A DNA stretch of 64,000 bases from the NCBI GenBank assembly GCA_011503125.2, contig WWBZ02000022.1:124001-188000 (forward strand). The letters run 5' to 3'. Below are positions 1-12,426 of this stretch, piece after piece. The notes beneath the pieces were generated by a model. That model saw only the letters and a program-made list of their open reading frames with translations, made no database searches and had not been told where the DNA came from. A program made the position numbers and the translations under genes. Source of the stretch: Botryosphaeria dothidea (lineage: Eukaryota > Ascomycota > Dothideomycetes > Botryosphaeriales > Botryosphaeriaceae). Position 1 is the first letter of the stretch; the number at the start of each line of letters is the position of its first letter.

Positions 1-1006
1 GAGCGGACGGTCATAAAGGATGGTAAACGGTATCAGGGGCATACATCATCGGAGCGCAGCGACAACAGCTCTGCTGGGAAGCCGGGCTGTGCATTCCCAC
101 ATATTTTCGGTATTATTTTTATTTGGATTCGGTATATTCTCCTTTTCTTGAACGGGAAGGGCGAGGAGTTGGAGACTGCTACGAGCTTCTATTATTTGTT
201 CGACTATTTGCCTGGCCCAACCTCCGGTATCTCCTTTTCCAACCTTCTGTAGCTATCTTTTGGTTCACCCTGGCCTGTGTCCACTAGTTTTCTCTTTATC
301 CAGCAGACGGCCGGACGCGGCTTGCCAAAGACCACGGGGCCGCGGTCCCTCGCGGACGCAGGCTTGGTTTCCTATCTTGTTCCGGATGACAAGGCGTACA
401 GCTGGGATTTGTGTAGGGGGAACAGCCGACACAAAAAAAGATTTCTGGACGAATCCGCTCGCGCGGGCCTTATTCTCGATCGCAATTTCCTTTGGCCGCG
501 GGTTTCCCTCTCAGTTCTCTCTTTGCTTGCCTGGTTCAATGCTTTTTCCTTCCTACCTATATCCAGTTTGCTCTATTACTTGGTACTATTGCTACAGCCT
601 CACGAATCCATCCTTTCTGCTGTCGGTCCCATGGGTACCAGCACATCCGTCGACACGTCCGTTCATGCAATGGGTATTAGCAAAGACAAGGACCAAGCCA
701 CCGACCGCATCCGAGGGTCAAGTGGCCAGTCCCCTTACTTCACGAGGCAGAAGTCTGCGCACCGACCACCAGCCGGGGCGTGTAGGCCATGCGGGCGGTC
801 GCAGATCCGGCCTGAACACTTTCACTTCTTCCACTCGCGGAAGGAACGCGTCGCGTCCAGCGGCTGGCTGCATAAACGGTACCGACCTGCTTCCTTTTTC
901 TCTTTCTCCACCGTTCCCCAGTTCCTTTACACTGTCAATGCTCGACATCGCACAAAGTCAGTCTCGCGTGGTGTGGCACGACAGCAGCGGATCTGGAGCA
1001 GGCGGA

Positions 1007-1023
1007 GGGGGGGGGGGGGGGGG
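1007..1023. repeat. poly-G tract (G17)
   Basis: Seventeen consecutive G on the plus strand within gene-free sequence. Its length may be an assembly or polymerase artefact. Confidence 0.9.
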
Positions 1024-3326
1024 TTCGGGAGAGGATCATGTGCGCTCGAGTGTATGTGTTCTGTATGTGCGTGTATGGATCGTGCGTGAGCTTCGCTGTA
1101 CAAGGCCGCTGCCGGGGGGGGGCTTGATTGGACAATTGCCGCGGCAGCGACAGTAGGAGCCAGTATCACAAGCCGACCGGGGGTGGCGTGGGTGGAGAGA
1201 GCATTCTCTCGCCCAATTCTCACCTGTACGGGGGGAGGAGCCGATCGCAGACTCCCCCTCCCTCGTCGTCCCTCTTCTCAAACGCAAAGCGCAGAATTCA
1301 AGGCGAAGCGAAACCCAGCGCAACGGTTACACACATGAGCGCTGGCAACAAGGGCTACATCCTGCGCAACCGAAGCGCCCAAGGCCGGCTCGACAGATGG
1401 AACCCCATCAATCCACGCACCCCCGCCGACCACCCCCAATCCATCGCCTGGCCCATGCTGTGCTTGCTGGCTCTGCTGCTTGCGCGCTTCCGCCCGGGCC
1501 CTGCGCCCCCATCTTTTTCCGCCGAGACAGCTAACCTTCTTACCTGCGCTGCGATCCCTTCCGTGTTCCGATGCCCTTTCGATAGACAATTAAGGTGCTT
1601 CTCCATATATTTTCGGCTCTTCTTTCATTCTGGCCCCCAAAAAACAAATATAACGTGCAACTAGCATGCTGATCGCCGTCATTGCTGGCCTCATTGGCAA
1701 GAGACCCCTCGAGGGCTGAACAGACAGAAGCAGCCGCAATTCGCGAGCCTTTCCGCCTTGGTCGATCCCGTATTCCTTCGCGGGTATTCCGCGATCCGTA
1801 TGGCGGAGGCCGAAAAGGCTTGGGAGAGGCGGCTTGGGGTTGGGGGCGACAGTTGTGGGGAGGCTTGCAGCGGGCCAGCCGGTATGTACGTAGCCGCTTC
1901 CGCCGCAAGCCACGTTTTGCAGCACTCTCCCATGCGCTACCCTGCCTACCGATAGAAAATCAGCAATCGACAAGCCAGCAGCGCCCGGAGACGCACGTCC
2001 AAGCAGCCCAGCCCAACGCCTCTTTGCGGAAGCAACACAGCCAACTGCTCACCGCCCGCCGGCCGCAGCCCACTTCCCTACGTAGCCTACATACACTACA
2101 CAGTAGTTCCTGCCCTTTCTCCACAACACGAGACACCGCGGGTGCTTTGCCCTCTTCCACTGCTGCAGCTCAATTAACAAGTTCCCCACCGCCCGACAGA
2201 AAGAAACATGCTCCGGCATCCAATTCCCAGCAACCAAACCCTCTCCCGTCCCCTCTATGCCTTCCCTGGTCGAGGCTCATGCAATAGCACTTTGGCCTAA
2301 GTACGATTCGCTTCGCCCCTATACCTGGCTTGACATCTCGCTTGGCTTGAAAACGGTGCCTTCAAACACCCATCCTCGCTCGCCAGGCTAAAAAAGAAAA
2401 AGAGAGAAACTCGCCGACCGGTCGACATGCAGGGCTTACGCCACATCATCGCGTCAAAGAGGCAGAAATGCAAGCCTTTCGGCCCCTCGCGGTGCGAGTG
2501 GTCCGATCTCCCCCCCCCCCCAAGGATATTTTGGTCTTCTCCCCATCACTCCATTTTTTTCTCCTCAACCTCCTTCTACAGTCCGAGCAATTGGTCGTGT
2601 ACGTGTCTCTTTTTCCCAGCGACAGGGATGTCGTATCGCGGGCTGCATGCTACTTAGACTCTCTCGTCCTGGGCCTTGCTGTTGTGTAACGTTTCCCCCC
2701 CAAAAACCCGCAAAGCCCCGCAGCCAGCGATCCCGTACATACGTGCGTACGTCCAGACAGACAGCGCAGACACGGGCATGGCTGGGACTAACGGCCGGCC
2801 GTCTTTCGTGATGCTGATGCCGATGCCGATGACGACGACGGTGCTGCTGACAATAACCAGCGGTCAGAACCCTCGTCTACTCAATCTTGCATCTGCTGCC
2901 CCTCTCCGCGCGCTAGCTGGCGGTTAGGGCTTTCCAGCAGACGAACTTAACAGACGTACATACGCACCGCACGCTATTGTACCACCGCTGCAATGTACGT
3001 ACAGCGGTAAATTCCAGGTTTTCCTCCTCTCTTCCTACCCTCGCGAAAGAAACCAGCAACCCTGTTCGGGGGTTCTTACCAGGTTCATCTCTCTCTCTCC
3101 CTTCTCCCTTCTGCGCTGTATGCATACTACGTATGTACTACTACTGCTACTCCCCGGCATGTTCCTTTCTCTGCCCGATGATGCCCGGGCCGTGGCTAGC
3201 TGGCGAAAAAAAGAACGAAATGGCACCGCCCGTTCCAGACCACTTGTGCGCCGTCCGTCATCATCGCCGCAGTTCCTTCTCCTCCAGGCCGCCTGCATAT
3301 GACGCTGAAACTGGGACCAGTTTCTT

Positions 3327-3330
<4 letters not shown>

Positions 3331-3367
<37 letters not shown>
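3331..3367. repeat. (AG)n microsatellite
   Basis: About 18 uninterrupted AG units. They lie in the gene-free left stretch; no coding role is seen. Confidence 0.95.
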
Positions 3368-3369
<2 letters not shown>

Positions 3370-4171
3370 ACCGATGAAGAGTGGGAAAAGAAAAAAGGGC
3401 ACGACGTTGAGAGGAACCGAGGAAATCTGACACCAGCCCTCAACCAATGGTTACCCAAAGAAAAGCCTCGTCGCAAAGAAAGAAAAATTCCTCCCCCTCC
3501 TCTCACCAGTTGTGAGGATCGGAGGAGAGGAAAAACGGAACGCGGGGCACACCAGGCGCGACTTCCAAAACTCACCCCCGCCTCTCTCTCTCCCTCTCTC
3601 CCACACGCACATGTCAATTGCCGTTCCGTTCAATGCCGCTCGGATGACGATGCAAATCTAAAAAAAAAAATCAATAACAATATGTCTCTCCTCAACTGCA
3701 GATCTCGCAGCACCATTACTCAAAGAAACCGATGGGGTAGAAATTGAAGCACAGGCCAAAAAGAGAGACGGCCCTCAATCAAAGCAGACAAACTATATTA
3801 GCTTGGCGACTATAGACATCATCTCAAACTAGCGTACCACAAAACAAATAAAATAAAAAATAAGAGTGGTAATCATCATCATCTCCCGCAACGGACGGAC
3901 GCAACGGCGCGCGCCAGACGCCATTGCCGGCTCCGGGGGGTGGCCCGCTAAAAAAGTAATTAAAAAAAACGTCTCCAACGACGACAATCTTCGTGCGCGT
4001 GTGCGTCAAACCTCGTAAAAACCCCACATCACCCCTATCCAGATCAATAGAAACATCACCAATGATGTATCGACATTGCTTCCTCTGTCTAGACGCTATT
4101 TTAATGCACAGAAGAAATAATAGAAACACAAAATTGTTATCAACAAGGGGGAGCGAACGGGGGAAAAAAAT

Positions 4172-7100
4172 TCAACCCAACCTCTCATCCACCAAATCCT
4201 CCACCCCCATCTCCCCCATCTCCGGCAGCAACCTCACGACCACCAGCTCGATGATCCCGAACACGAGGTGCTTGTTCAGATACGGATCCCCCAAGACATC
4301 CAACAGCCTCTCCACCTCCTGCTGCACCACATCCACGTCTTCCCCCTGCTCCCCTTCCTCGCCCTGCCCCTCGTCTTCGTCATCTTCACCCTCATCCTCG
4401 TGCAAATGCTCCTCACCGATACCACCCCCACCGCCAAAAAGCCTCGCCCTCACAAACGCCGGCGTGGCGAGCAGCACGGCTCTTGCCGCGCGGCGCTTAA
4501 TGGCCAGCACCTCGTCCGGCGACGGCGGCACGCGCGGCGGCGCCGGCGCGTTATTGGGGAACAGGGTGGTGCGCAGGGTGCGCAGGAGCGGGGGCAGCAG
4601 GGCCGGGTTGAGCAGCCGGCTGCGGATTTCGTGGGAGAGGAGCCTGGAATTTTGCCGGAATCGCGTGTTAGCTTGAGATGTCCTCCCCCTCTCCCCCTCC
4701 AAAAAAAATTCCATATGGCAAGTAAGAACAGAATGAATGGTGATGTGATCGTCCCCGTCCCCTGCTAGTTCGAAATGATGATGGAGGAGCGGGAATGCCT
4801 TGTATGGTAGGGCAATGCAAGACAGTAAGCAGGGGAATCAGAAAATGGAAAGGCAAGGGAAGAAAATTTGCTGCAGAGATGATCGTGATGGCTGCTTCGA
4901 GGCGGGGTGCAATGGCAATCGGCGAGCCGGATGATGAAAGCGCGCGAGTGAGATGGGGGTGGTCCGTCAATTGCAGGCTGGCGCTTCGGCTGTCTTGGGC
5001 CTCAATGCGTGGAGGGTGTTGGATGACGGATATGACGATGTGTGGCAGGGCCGGTGGGAATTGGAGGCTGCGGTTCAAGCGAGGGTCGCAGCCCTGTAAG
5101 CCCCTCTCTTCCAGGGGCTTGCAGGGCGAGAAGCGAGAGAGCAAATTGCCATCGTCATCATCATACGGCAGGCATGGCATTGCCGATGCTGGTCATCGTG
5201 TCGCAGCCCCCGGCGCAATAAGGACGAGGTGGTGATGGGGCGGTGGGTGAGACAGGCCTCGGGCGCTTCGAGGCGATGACATGTGCAGAGCGGTCGCGAG
5301 TCGGTGAGAGGTTTGGATGGCCTGATGCGATTGCGCTTCCTTTTTTCGCAGCGAAGCTTGTCCGGGCAGGCCGAAGCCAAACGGTTGAGTGAGGCGCTCT
5401 GGCGAAGGCGGATTGCAGCAATGCTATTGAGCAAGGTTTCCCGGCTATCAGCCCCATGCAGCAGCGCGGCCGGTCCCGAGCATGCGAGTGGTAGACAGGC
5501 AGATCAGCCGGGCGCGTAAACGGGACGGCTGGCCGGGCGGAAATGGTACAGGTCGCTGCCCCAGGGTCGGTGGACTTGGTCGCGGGCTGCAGCCCAGACC
5601 GCGCGGGACGGCGGTGCAAACCGCTCGCCCATGGCTGCTCCCGTGCGGATTGCGATTGCGAAGCACAGACAGAGCGCCAAGGCACGGTTGCATTGCCTTA
5701 GGCGCGTCGCCGTGCTGTTGGCCGCGACCGGGGGGGCATGCCGCGCGATAAGGGTATGAAACCGTGGGCCGGGGGGGGACGCGGGCGCGGGCATGGCGAG
5801 CAGAGGTCAAGTGACCAGCAGCGTATGCGGCGCTAGACAGGGAACGGGGACATGGGTCGAAAAGGTGAAATGAAAGCGAGGGGGGCAGAAGGAAAGCCGA
5901 CTCACCTATCCAATGGGCCGTTTGTACAACCCACCCGTGCCGGCCCGCTGACGGCACCCCAATGGAGCAGCGATACAACGCCTGCGAGCCACGGCATCCG
6001 CGCATTCAATTCGAGCAGCTGCGCAGCGCACGTCCACGCGCTCATGCTGAGGATAGGCCACGGCTCGTCGCCTGGCGCGGCGGCCTCGAGCGATTGGCGG
6101 CTGCCCTCCATCGGCGACGACACCACCGTGCTGCGCTCTGCCAGCGACGGGGATGCCGCCAGCGCCGCAAACATGGCCCGCAGCGCTGTAAACGCTAGGA
6201 ATGCGTACTGACACAGCGTCCAGAACAGGCTGCTGAGATCGCCAATGGCCCACCACCCCGCCCACCCGTCTGACCGCGGCTTGCGTGGCTGCGCAACCGC
6301 CTCGCCGTCGCCCGCACCGAGCAGCCCAAACTGCTCGAGGCGACTCGTCGCTTTCGCCGCCGTCTCTGAGCCGCGTGGAGCCGCGTCGTGCTCCATGACG
6401 CGGGGCCGCAACACCTCAGCAATCTTCTCGACCGCCTCCCACAGCATCCATGGCTCGCACACCTTATTGCTCACGCCGCCGCCAATCATCATCTCGCTGA
6501 AGATCTCGGCCACCAGCGCCCGTAGGCAGGCGTTTTCCAGGTCCTCGGTGGGCAGGAGCACCGCGAGCACGCCCTGCACTAGCAGCTGTCGCCAGCTCGC
6601 CTCGTTCTCGCCCTGTTCGAGGATTGTGGCTGGGTCTGCCTCAGACGGCACCGGCGTCAGAGCAGGGTGCGGGCACAAGGTGTGGTAGATTTGTCGGTAT
6701 CCCGGGGCCAGCGCCGTCTTCTCAGACGTCCGGCATGCGGTGCGGTATGCTGTGACGACGATGTGATCAGCTCTCTGTAGCCGCCGGCCTTGGTCAGCCC
6801 TCACTCACCCTCGATATGCTGCGATGCCAGCTGCGGGAGCTCATCCAGGATCAGGGCTTCTAGATCGACCTTTCGCAGGCGCTGCTCCAGGGCACGCGTA
6901 CAGTGGGCGATGATCTGGATGACCTCGTCGATGAAGACATGATCTGGCGTGATCTTCGAGTACCAGCCGTGCACAAACTCCTTGATAATCACTGCAATTA
7001 TGCCGTACAGCTGCAGGTCGACCTCGTTGGAGCTGGTCAGAGGCGGCAGCAGCTCGTCCAAAGGCTTCTGGGCCGGCCTGCCCTTCTCGCCAGTGGCCAG

Positions 7101-7322
7101 GATGTTGTTGGAGAGCTGGTGGGCGCAGAGGGTGCGGCGCACGAAGGCCGCCGTGGCCTTGTCAGACGCGGCATCGGTGCTGGTGCGCGCGACGGCGTCG
7201 AGACGGGCGGGATTCCTGGCCGGCAGGGAGGCGCTCTGAAGGTCCGGGCCAGTGACGAGGTGCGACGGCTTAGACAGCGGGACCTGGGGCGAGCTGGTTG
7301 TCCTGGTGGGAAGCTGCGGCAT
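4172..7322 (-). CDS. PXA-domain (PX-associated) membrane-trafficking protein
   Basis: Three coding exons join in frame: 7322-6809, 6749-5906 and 4643-4172, giving 609 residues. After a low-complexity N terminus of about 90 residues, the PXA domain runs from roughly residue 90 to 290. The first junction reads ...QHIE-AYRTACR, and the family typically has a HxxAYR-like segment there. The C terminus (LLSHEIRSRLLNP..., then GDPYLNKHLVFGIIELVV) matches the conserved tail of fungal PXA-only proteins. PXA domains occur in sorting nexins and related endosomal proteins, usually beside PX or RGS domains. I see no PX domain here, so a role in endosomal or ER membrane traffic is inferred. Intron 1 is 59 nt (6808-6750). 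Intron 2 is 1,262 nt (5905-4644) with GTGAGT donor and a CTAAC branch 25-30 nt before the acceptor. An acidic E/D run lies in the last exon. The start ATG is 295 nt from the divergent MED10 start. Confidence 0.8.
5092..5126. other. 14-bp stem hairpin inside the long PXA-gene intron
   Basis: The arms 5092-5105 and 5113-5126 are reverse complements at 13 of 14 positions, around a 7-nt loop. In plus-strand RNA the odd pair is a G-U wobble; in the minus-strand pre-mRNA it is an A-C mismatch. It sits within the 1,262-nt intron. Function is unknown. Confidence 0.75.
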
Positions 7323-7617
7323 GGCTTCAACCTCCGCTGGGGCGCATTGCGGGCTGCGAGAGCGGGCGTCGCTAAGCGCTGGGCGGATCCGGGGCGCGAG
7401 CAGTGTAGAATCGTCGGGAGCGGTGGCGGTAGATAGGAGTCGCGGCGCAGCAGTCGTGAAGGGTAGCAGTTATCGTCATCATCATGTGCAGCTTCACCTC
7501 GATCCCGTCACCTCCGTACTCGCGCTCCCGTCGGGTGAGGATCGGCCCGACGTGGGCTGAGCTCACCACCAGAGCTTCCTCGCGACGCACCATCCTCTGC
7601 AGACCCCCGCATCCACC
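7323..7617. promoter_or_regulatory. divergent promoter between PXA gene and MED10
   Basis: A 295-bp gap separates the two divergent start codons, so it must hold both core promoters and 5' leaders. I see no clear TATA box. Confidence 0.6.
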
Positions 7618-8149
7618 ATGGCGCCCGACGTGACGACCAAGCTTGAGCCGGTCGATGGTGCGTCTCGTCGCCCTCGAGCTCCATGCAAAAGCTGACGCCC
7701 GCCCGCAGGCCAGATCAAGAAGGTCATCCAGAACCTTTTCCAGCTTGTCGTCCAAGTCCACGACTACCAGGGCACAAACACCGAAGATGCCATGAAGCGC
7801 GAGATGTACGTCTACAAAGCGGAACTGCCTCGCTTCAGAACATTAACCGGCGTGTAGCACCAACCTCTTGGCCAATCTCCTCCAGCTGTCGCGCGAAGCT
7901 GGCAATCTCTCTCTCCAGATTCCTCCGGAAATCATATCTTACGTCGAGAACGGCCGGAACCCCGACATTTACACCCGCGAGTTCGCTGAGCTAGTCCAGA
8001 AAAATAACCAGAAGCTGAAGGGCAAGAGCGATGCATTTGCTCAGTTCCGCGACATTCTGGCCAAGAAAATCATCACCGCCTTTCCCGACATGGATGAGGA
8101 TGCCAGGCGCGTTGTGCGTAACACGGGCGGAAATCCGGAAGCTTTATGA
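7618..8149 (+). CDS. MED10: Mediator of RNA polymerase II transcription subunit 10
   Basis: Three exons, 7618-7657, 7709-7805 and 7858-8149, join in frame and encode 142 residues. The family core is clear: a short N terminus, then QIKKVIQNLFQL, REITNLLANLLQL, IPPEIISYVENGRNPDIYTREF and a C-terminal helix. MED10 (yeast Nut2) is an essential subunit of the Mediator middle module that links gene-specific activators to RNA polymerase II in the nucleus. Both introns are about 50 nt with GTGCGT and GTACGT donors, and the second has an ATTAAC branch site. The length is close to that of other fungal MED10 proteins. The ATG at 7618 is preceded by CCACC, a good fungal start context. The gene diverges from the PXA-domain gene. 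Confidence 0.93.
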
Positions 8150-10325
8150 AGCGCTTGACTTATCCCGTTTGAAAATCCCCCTCTCTTCGATTTTGTGTTT
8201 GCGTCCGGACCGGCGTCACCACTCCGACCGCCCTGTCCAGGCAGTGTTATTCGGGCAATGAGCGCCTTATGAAAGGTAGACTTGCCCATGTCAAGTGTAC
8301 ACGATGGCCCAAGTCGCCTCTGGTGACCATTGGGATGCCAGTAAGAGTGCAACGACAGAACATTGGAATATCCTCGATTTTCGGTCGGCCAGCAATGGTA
8401 TAAATTGGTGGGCTGTTTACCCTTCAACTGGAGCTCATCCTGGCTCGGGAGCTTGAGATAAGTCGCATCAGCGTGGCGTTCGGACTCAACTCTACCAAGG
8501 CCGTCTCGATGGCCTGTATAGAGATTCCACCTACCGCGAGAATAACGTACAACTTCTTCGAAGACTCACGCTTATGACAGTAAAATCATGGCGTCCAGAA
8601 CCAGGAGAGTCCTAATAAAGTCCTCAGAGCCATGCCAAAAGGCGGGCGAACGAGCAATACATTACATTAACTCTGTGATTCCAACGATACCCAGCACTTG
8701 AGAAGTCTCTTCTGAGGTTTCTATCTCCTGTTTGAGATGGGATGCTGCGATCGGCATTTCATCCCTCTGCAGCCGCAAGATGCTTCTCATGGCAATGAAG
8801 CGCGTTTTGCGTCTTTGGTCCGTGCACTGAAACAATTTTATGACTTCGTCTTACCTGCGCTGGAATTGCATTTCATTTTTGAGTTTCGAGTTTTGGGTTC
8901 TTATTACTCAGATCTCTTGGGTGTACTGGTTTTCCTGTAGGCTGCAGTTTGGACAGTGAATATGCTTTATTGCGAGCACCTGGGCTTCCATCTATCCATG
9001 AGATGATAATCCATATTACTGCGCCAGCTCTGTCTGCCACAATGCAGATTACTTTGCGAGACTTTCAACGTACAAAGCAGCTTGTGATACATTGTTGTTG
9101 AGTGCATGTTTTTCGTTCACCTCAAACATCGGCCTCTCTACTTAAGTAGCTGCTTGAAACTTTGAATGTGCGTGTGGCCTTGACAAAGCACGAGGATTGA
9201 TGACCGGGGTTTCAAGGGTACTCCTAAAGAAAATACGGTACAGAACACATCTCACCCGTGGATTCGACGCTGAAATTTGGAGTGAATGGTACATCAATGT
9301 CTATGATCTCTAGCCACACAGGCCATACAGACATTTTCAGCCAAGAGAAAGCGAGTATTCAGAATGGACACCGCCTGTGCAGTTCGAGCAAGACCGATTC
9401 GAATTGAGCTGGGAAGGACGTTGACCAGTGCGAGAGGGACTGGGTAAGAAAATGAATTCGTTCGTACAAATGGTAAGTGGGCCTTGCTGAAGAGCCGCCC
9501 CTGTTGAAATCAAAGAACATACACTCACTACCAAAAAGAAACAGAACAGAGAAACCCAAGTTGCTTTAAATAGAAATTCAACAATCACCTCCTCCATAGA
9601 CGGTGTGCATCGGGCAGCCTGCGAGCTGATACGGTGTCAGAACCTTAAGGCCGTAAGAACCCGAAGGGTTTGTGATCTACAAGTATTTCCTCTTTGGGCT
9701 GGGTTTCCTCGTTCGTACACTTCAACCATTCGAATCGCGCCGGTGCCATACTGCGGTTCCTGCACCACCGCCTAGTTCTGTACGGGTGAGACGTTCCGGC
9801 AGCAGAGTTGTCTTTTTGCCATTTCGATCCGTGGATTGTTTTAGCCGCCATGCCGCTTGCTCCTTCACGCACACTGTCATTACTTGGATCTCACGACGTA
9901 GACACCCTTGCTAGGGTTGAATCAAAAACATTCCCTCAGTCCATCTCTAGTCCCTGATGCCCGTGTCATAGTCACAAATATGAATAAAACGGAGGAAAAA
10001 GTGTTGGTATTTAGAGACTCCCCAAAAGAGCACAGTAATCCCAAAAAGCTTCCATGGTGGAACCCGCGGCGCGCCTATGACAGACAGGCACCATCATCTC
10101 CTCAACTCCATTAGAACGCCGTTGGTAGGGACTTGCACCTCGTCCCCCAGTTGCTTTCCCGATAATGCTCGCTTTCACCAAGGAGGTACTCAAAAAAACA
10201 ACCCACGGCAACACCGAAGACGACAGAATCCATGACATGCACCGCTCGTAGTCGTCGCAGCTGCTCCACCCTCATTTTCAACCCTTCCTGGCGACTCTCT
10301 CCTTCGAAGACGTTCCTCGGCCTCG
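8150..10325. other. intergenic, convergent genes
   Basis: This 2.2 kb lies between the 3' ends of MED10 (+) and the VID24-family gene (-). Only short, unremarkable open frames occur. No RNA gene or repeat was recognised. The length is large for convergent fungal genes. Confidence 0.6.
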
Positions 10326-12426
10326 TCACCTAAAATTCCAAACAGGGAAGCTGCCTCCTCCAACCGGATTGAGCTTGAGGTGTTGATACGGGCTGCTCTG
10401 CGGGTCGTAGTACAGGCCTTCGATCGCTCCATCGCTACGCCTCAAGCAAACGTAGTAAAACCCACTGATTGTCAACCCACACCCGTCTTCTCCAGCATCC
10501 TCGTCTTGTTCCATGGCAAACGCTGGAATGTCCCTCGAAGAAGAAAAGTACTGAGAAGATGTAGAGCCGCCGGTATCCATGGCTGCGGATGATGGTGTTG
10601 AGGAAGACGTCGGTGCATAAGTGGCAGCAGCTGCTGCTGCCCGTCTTCTTGCGGAAGATGTCGATTTCACGAAACAGCGCTCTTTCCATCGCATCAAAAT
10701 CCATTCCTGCGCTAGTTTCGTTACATATTCGTGAGAGACAAGTCTGTGGACGAGATCGGTGTCGCGGAGATGTGCAAAGGGAGGCAGCTTGCGCCAATAT
10801 GTGGCGTCTGTTGCTGAGCTACTCTTAAAAGATTCAGTGAGGAGGGTGTGAGTGTGCAAGTCAAGGATTTCGCCTTCTAAATATGTCGTTATGCTGGAAG
10901 TGCGGGTTCCTGGACGTACTGCTCCGCTGGCGGCTGGGTCCAGCGTGCCTCCAGAAAATGATGGTGGATGTGAAGGCACATTATAAGCTTCCATGGTTGC
11001 GGAAAGGGTCATATTTCCCCAGTCAACGGCATGCACGGTAACTTTTACAGGCCATCGATCTTGCTGTTGCGTCTGCTGTGTTGATGAATCGCCAGCTCTG
11101 CGTGCATGAGGCGGGATGGGGTTGTGGCTCATCCAAGGTCGTGCTGCGTCGAACGTGGTTGATGTCATCGGAGTATCGTTATTTCGAAAGCGGTATAGGG
11201 TTGTGGAAGTCGGAGTAGGGATATTTGAGGAGGTGACGCTCGAGGTAACCGTAGTTGCGTGCTGCGAGCCGGAGAATACCGCGCCGGGAGCTAACCAAGA
11301 TGTTTCTGCAGGTTTCGGCAAGGCACTGACGTCGAGGATGAAGTCTTGATGGTTTTCACCAAAGAATTCCTTTGTGACGAATCCGGCGTCTGCCGCATGA
11401 TACAAGCTGTCCTCATACGAATCGGAGTTGCGGATTTTGGAAAGGTATTTGATGGTCAGTTCCAACAAGAGCGATGACGAAGAAGGGGTGCTGGAAGGGT
11501 TCTCGAGGTAGCTTCGTCTGTACGAATCTTGTCGTGCTCTTATGTCTCGTTCCAGAGCTCGGTCTCGACTCTCGCTCGAACGGCTGCCGGGGTGCCAGCC
11601 GTATCGGCTTGTTTCTATCCGGTTGGGGTCCGATCCATCCTGTGAATTTCTAAGTGCGGCGTCCCGCCCGGAGATGTAGCGTTGCATATTTTCCCGCGAG
11701 CGCGCCGAGAAGCGCGGGTGCCGCCTGGATTGCGTAGACCGCAGGGATGATTCTGAGGGCTGGGCAGCTTCCGGTGCGTAGCGTGACGAGTAGGTCCTAC
11801 TCCTCTGTTCGCTCCGCGAGGCATCCGCTGGCGCTCTCCTGGGGAAAGCAGCCGATGGCTCCTGCCGCAAGGACCGCAGCATCTCCTGCAAGTCCTCCTG
11901 GTCGTCGGCTGTCTCGTTCGGCGGGCTCCAGTCATATAACGAGTTCCGCGAGGGCACACGGTCACTGTAGGGCAGGGCGTCCTCCATGCGACTCAGACGG
12001 TTCAGCATGCTAGAGAGGCGCATCTGGCGATCGCGGTCCTCGTGCTGCATCTCAGCGGTCCGGGCGCGCAGACGGTCCCGGGCAGCGCGCACTTCCTCGA
12101 ACAGCTCATCCTCCGCCTGGGCGTTTTGCTGGCGCCACTCCTCCTGCGGGTCGATGGGGCGGCGCAGGAAGCTCACGTTGTCCTCGTCAACCTCGTTTTC
12201 GGCCTGCGTGGTCAGGGTGGCGGCGAGATTGATGACCTGGGGCGAGACGGGGCTCTCGAGCTGGCGGAGGGCGGAGAGATAGGAGGGCGGGGTGGTGGGT
12301 CGCGCGGACGAGTCCTGCTGGCGTCATTAGCGGAGAGCGGGCGGAAGCAGCAACACGCCAAGCATGCTGCCGATAAGTCGAACCTACCGTCGGCTGCGGG
12401 CTCGCCCTCGACGTGGGCGGCGGCAT
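10326..12426 (-). CDS. VID24/GID4-family protein (Vac_ImportDeg domain), putative GID E3 ligase substrate receptor
   Basis: Two exons, 12426-12388 (13 codons) and 12314-10326, join in phase 0 for about 675 residues. The acceptor at 12315-12316 follows a CTAATGAC branch-like sequence. Residues about 70-110 form a charged helical segment rich in E and R; the middle is Ser/Arg-rich and probably disordered. The C-terminal half carries the Vac_ImportDeg (PF09783) signature, including ELTIKYLSKIRNSDSYED, YLEGEILDLHTHTLLTESF, a YWRKLPPF segment and the closing ISGFYYVCLRRSDGAIEGLYYDP. Proteins of this family are beta-barrel receptors for N-degrons in the GID/CTLH ubiquitin ligase, which degrades gluconeogenic enzymes in yeast. 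This one is longer than yeast Gid4, and filamentous fungi carry more than one family member, so a specific ortholog name is not given. A large Ser-rich insertion interrupts the C-terminal domain. Confidence 0.82.

Larger units (their letters stand above)
1..4171. other. gene-free stretch, low-complexity rich
   Basis: I find no protein I recognise here on either strand. Open frames of up to about 300 codons exist, but they overlap each other on both strands, start at non-ATG codons or have biased composition, so I take them as chance. The stretch holds a run of 17 G (1007-1023), a run of about 12 C near 2510-2521, an (AG)n microsatellite and several ACGTAC/TACGTA palindromes between 1880 and 3140. 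It could be the long leader or promoter of a gene left of the window, but that is inference. Confidence 0.6.

Noticed and set aside
260..1156. 298-codon open frame in the left region
   Set aside because: It begins at a non-ATG codon, overlaps other long frames, and translates the G17 tract as polyglycine; no domain is visible.
4795..5235. 146-codon plus-strand frame inside the PXA-gene intron, considered as a nested gene
   Set aside because: No domain and no coding-like composition; only the hairpin inside it is notable.
6771..6808. 38-nt intron in the PXA gene using the first in-phase acceptor
   Set aside because: Too short for a fungal intron; the acceptor at 6750 gives a 59-nt intron and restores the expected HIE-AYR junction.
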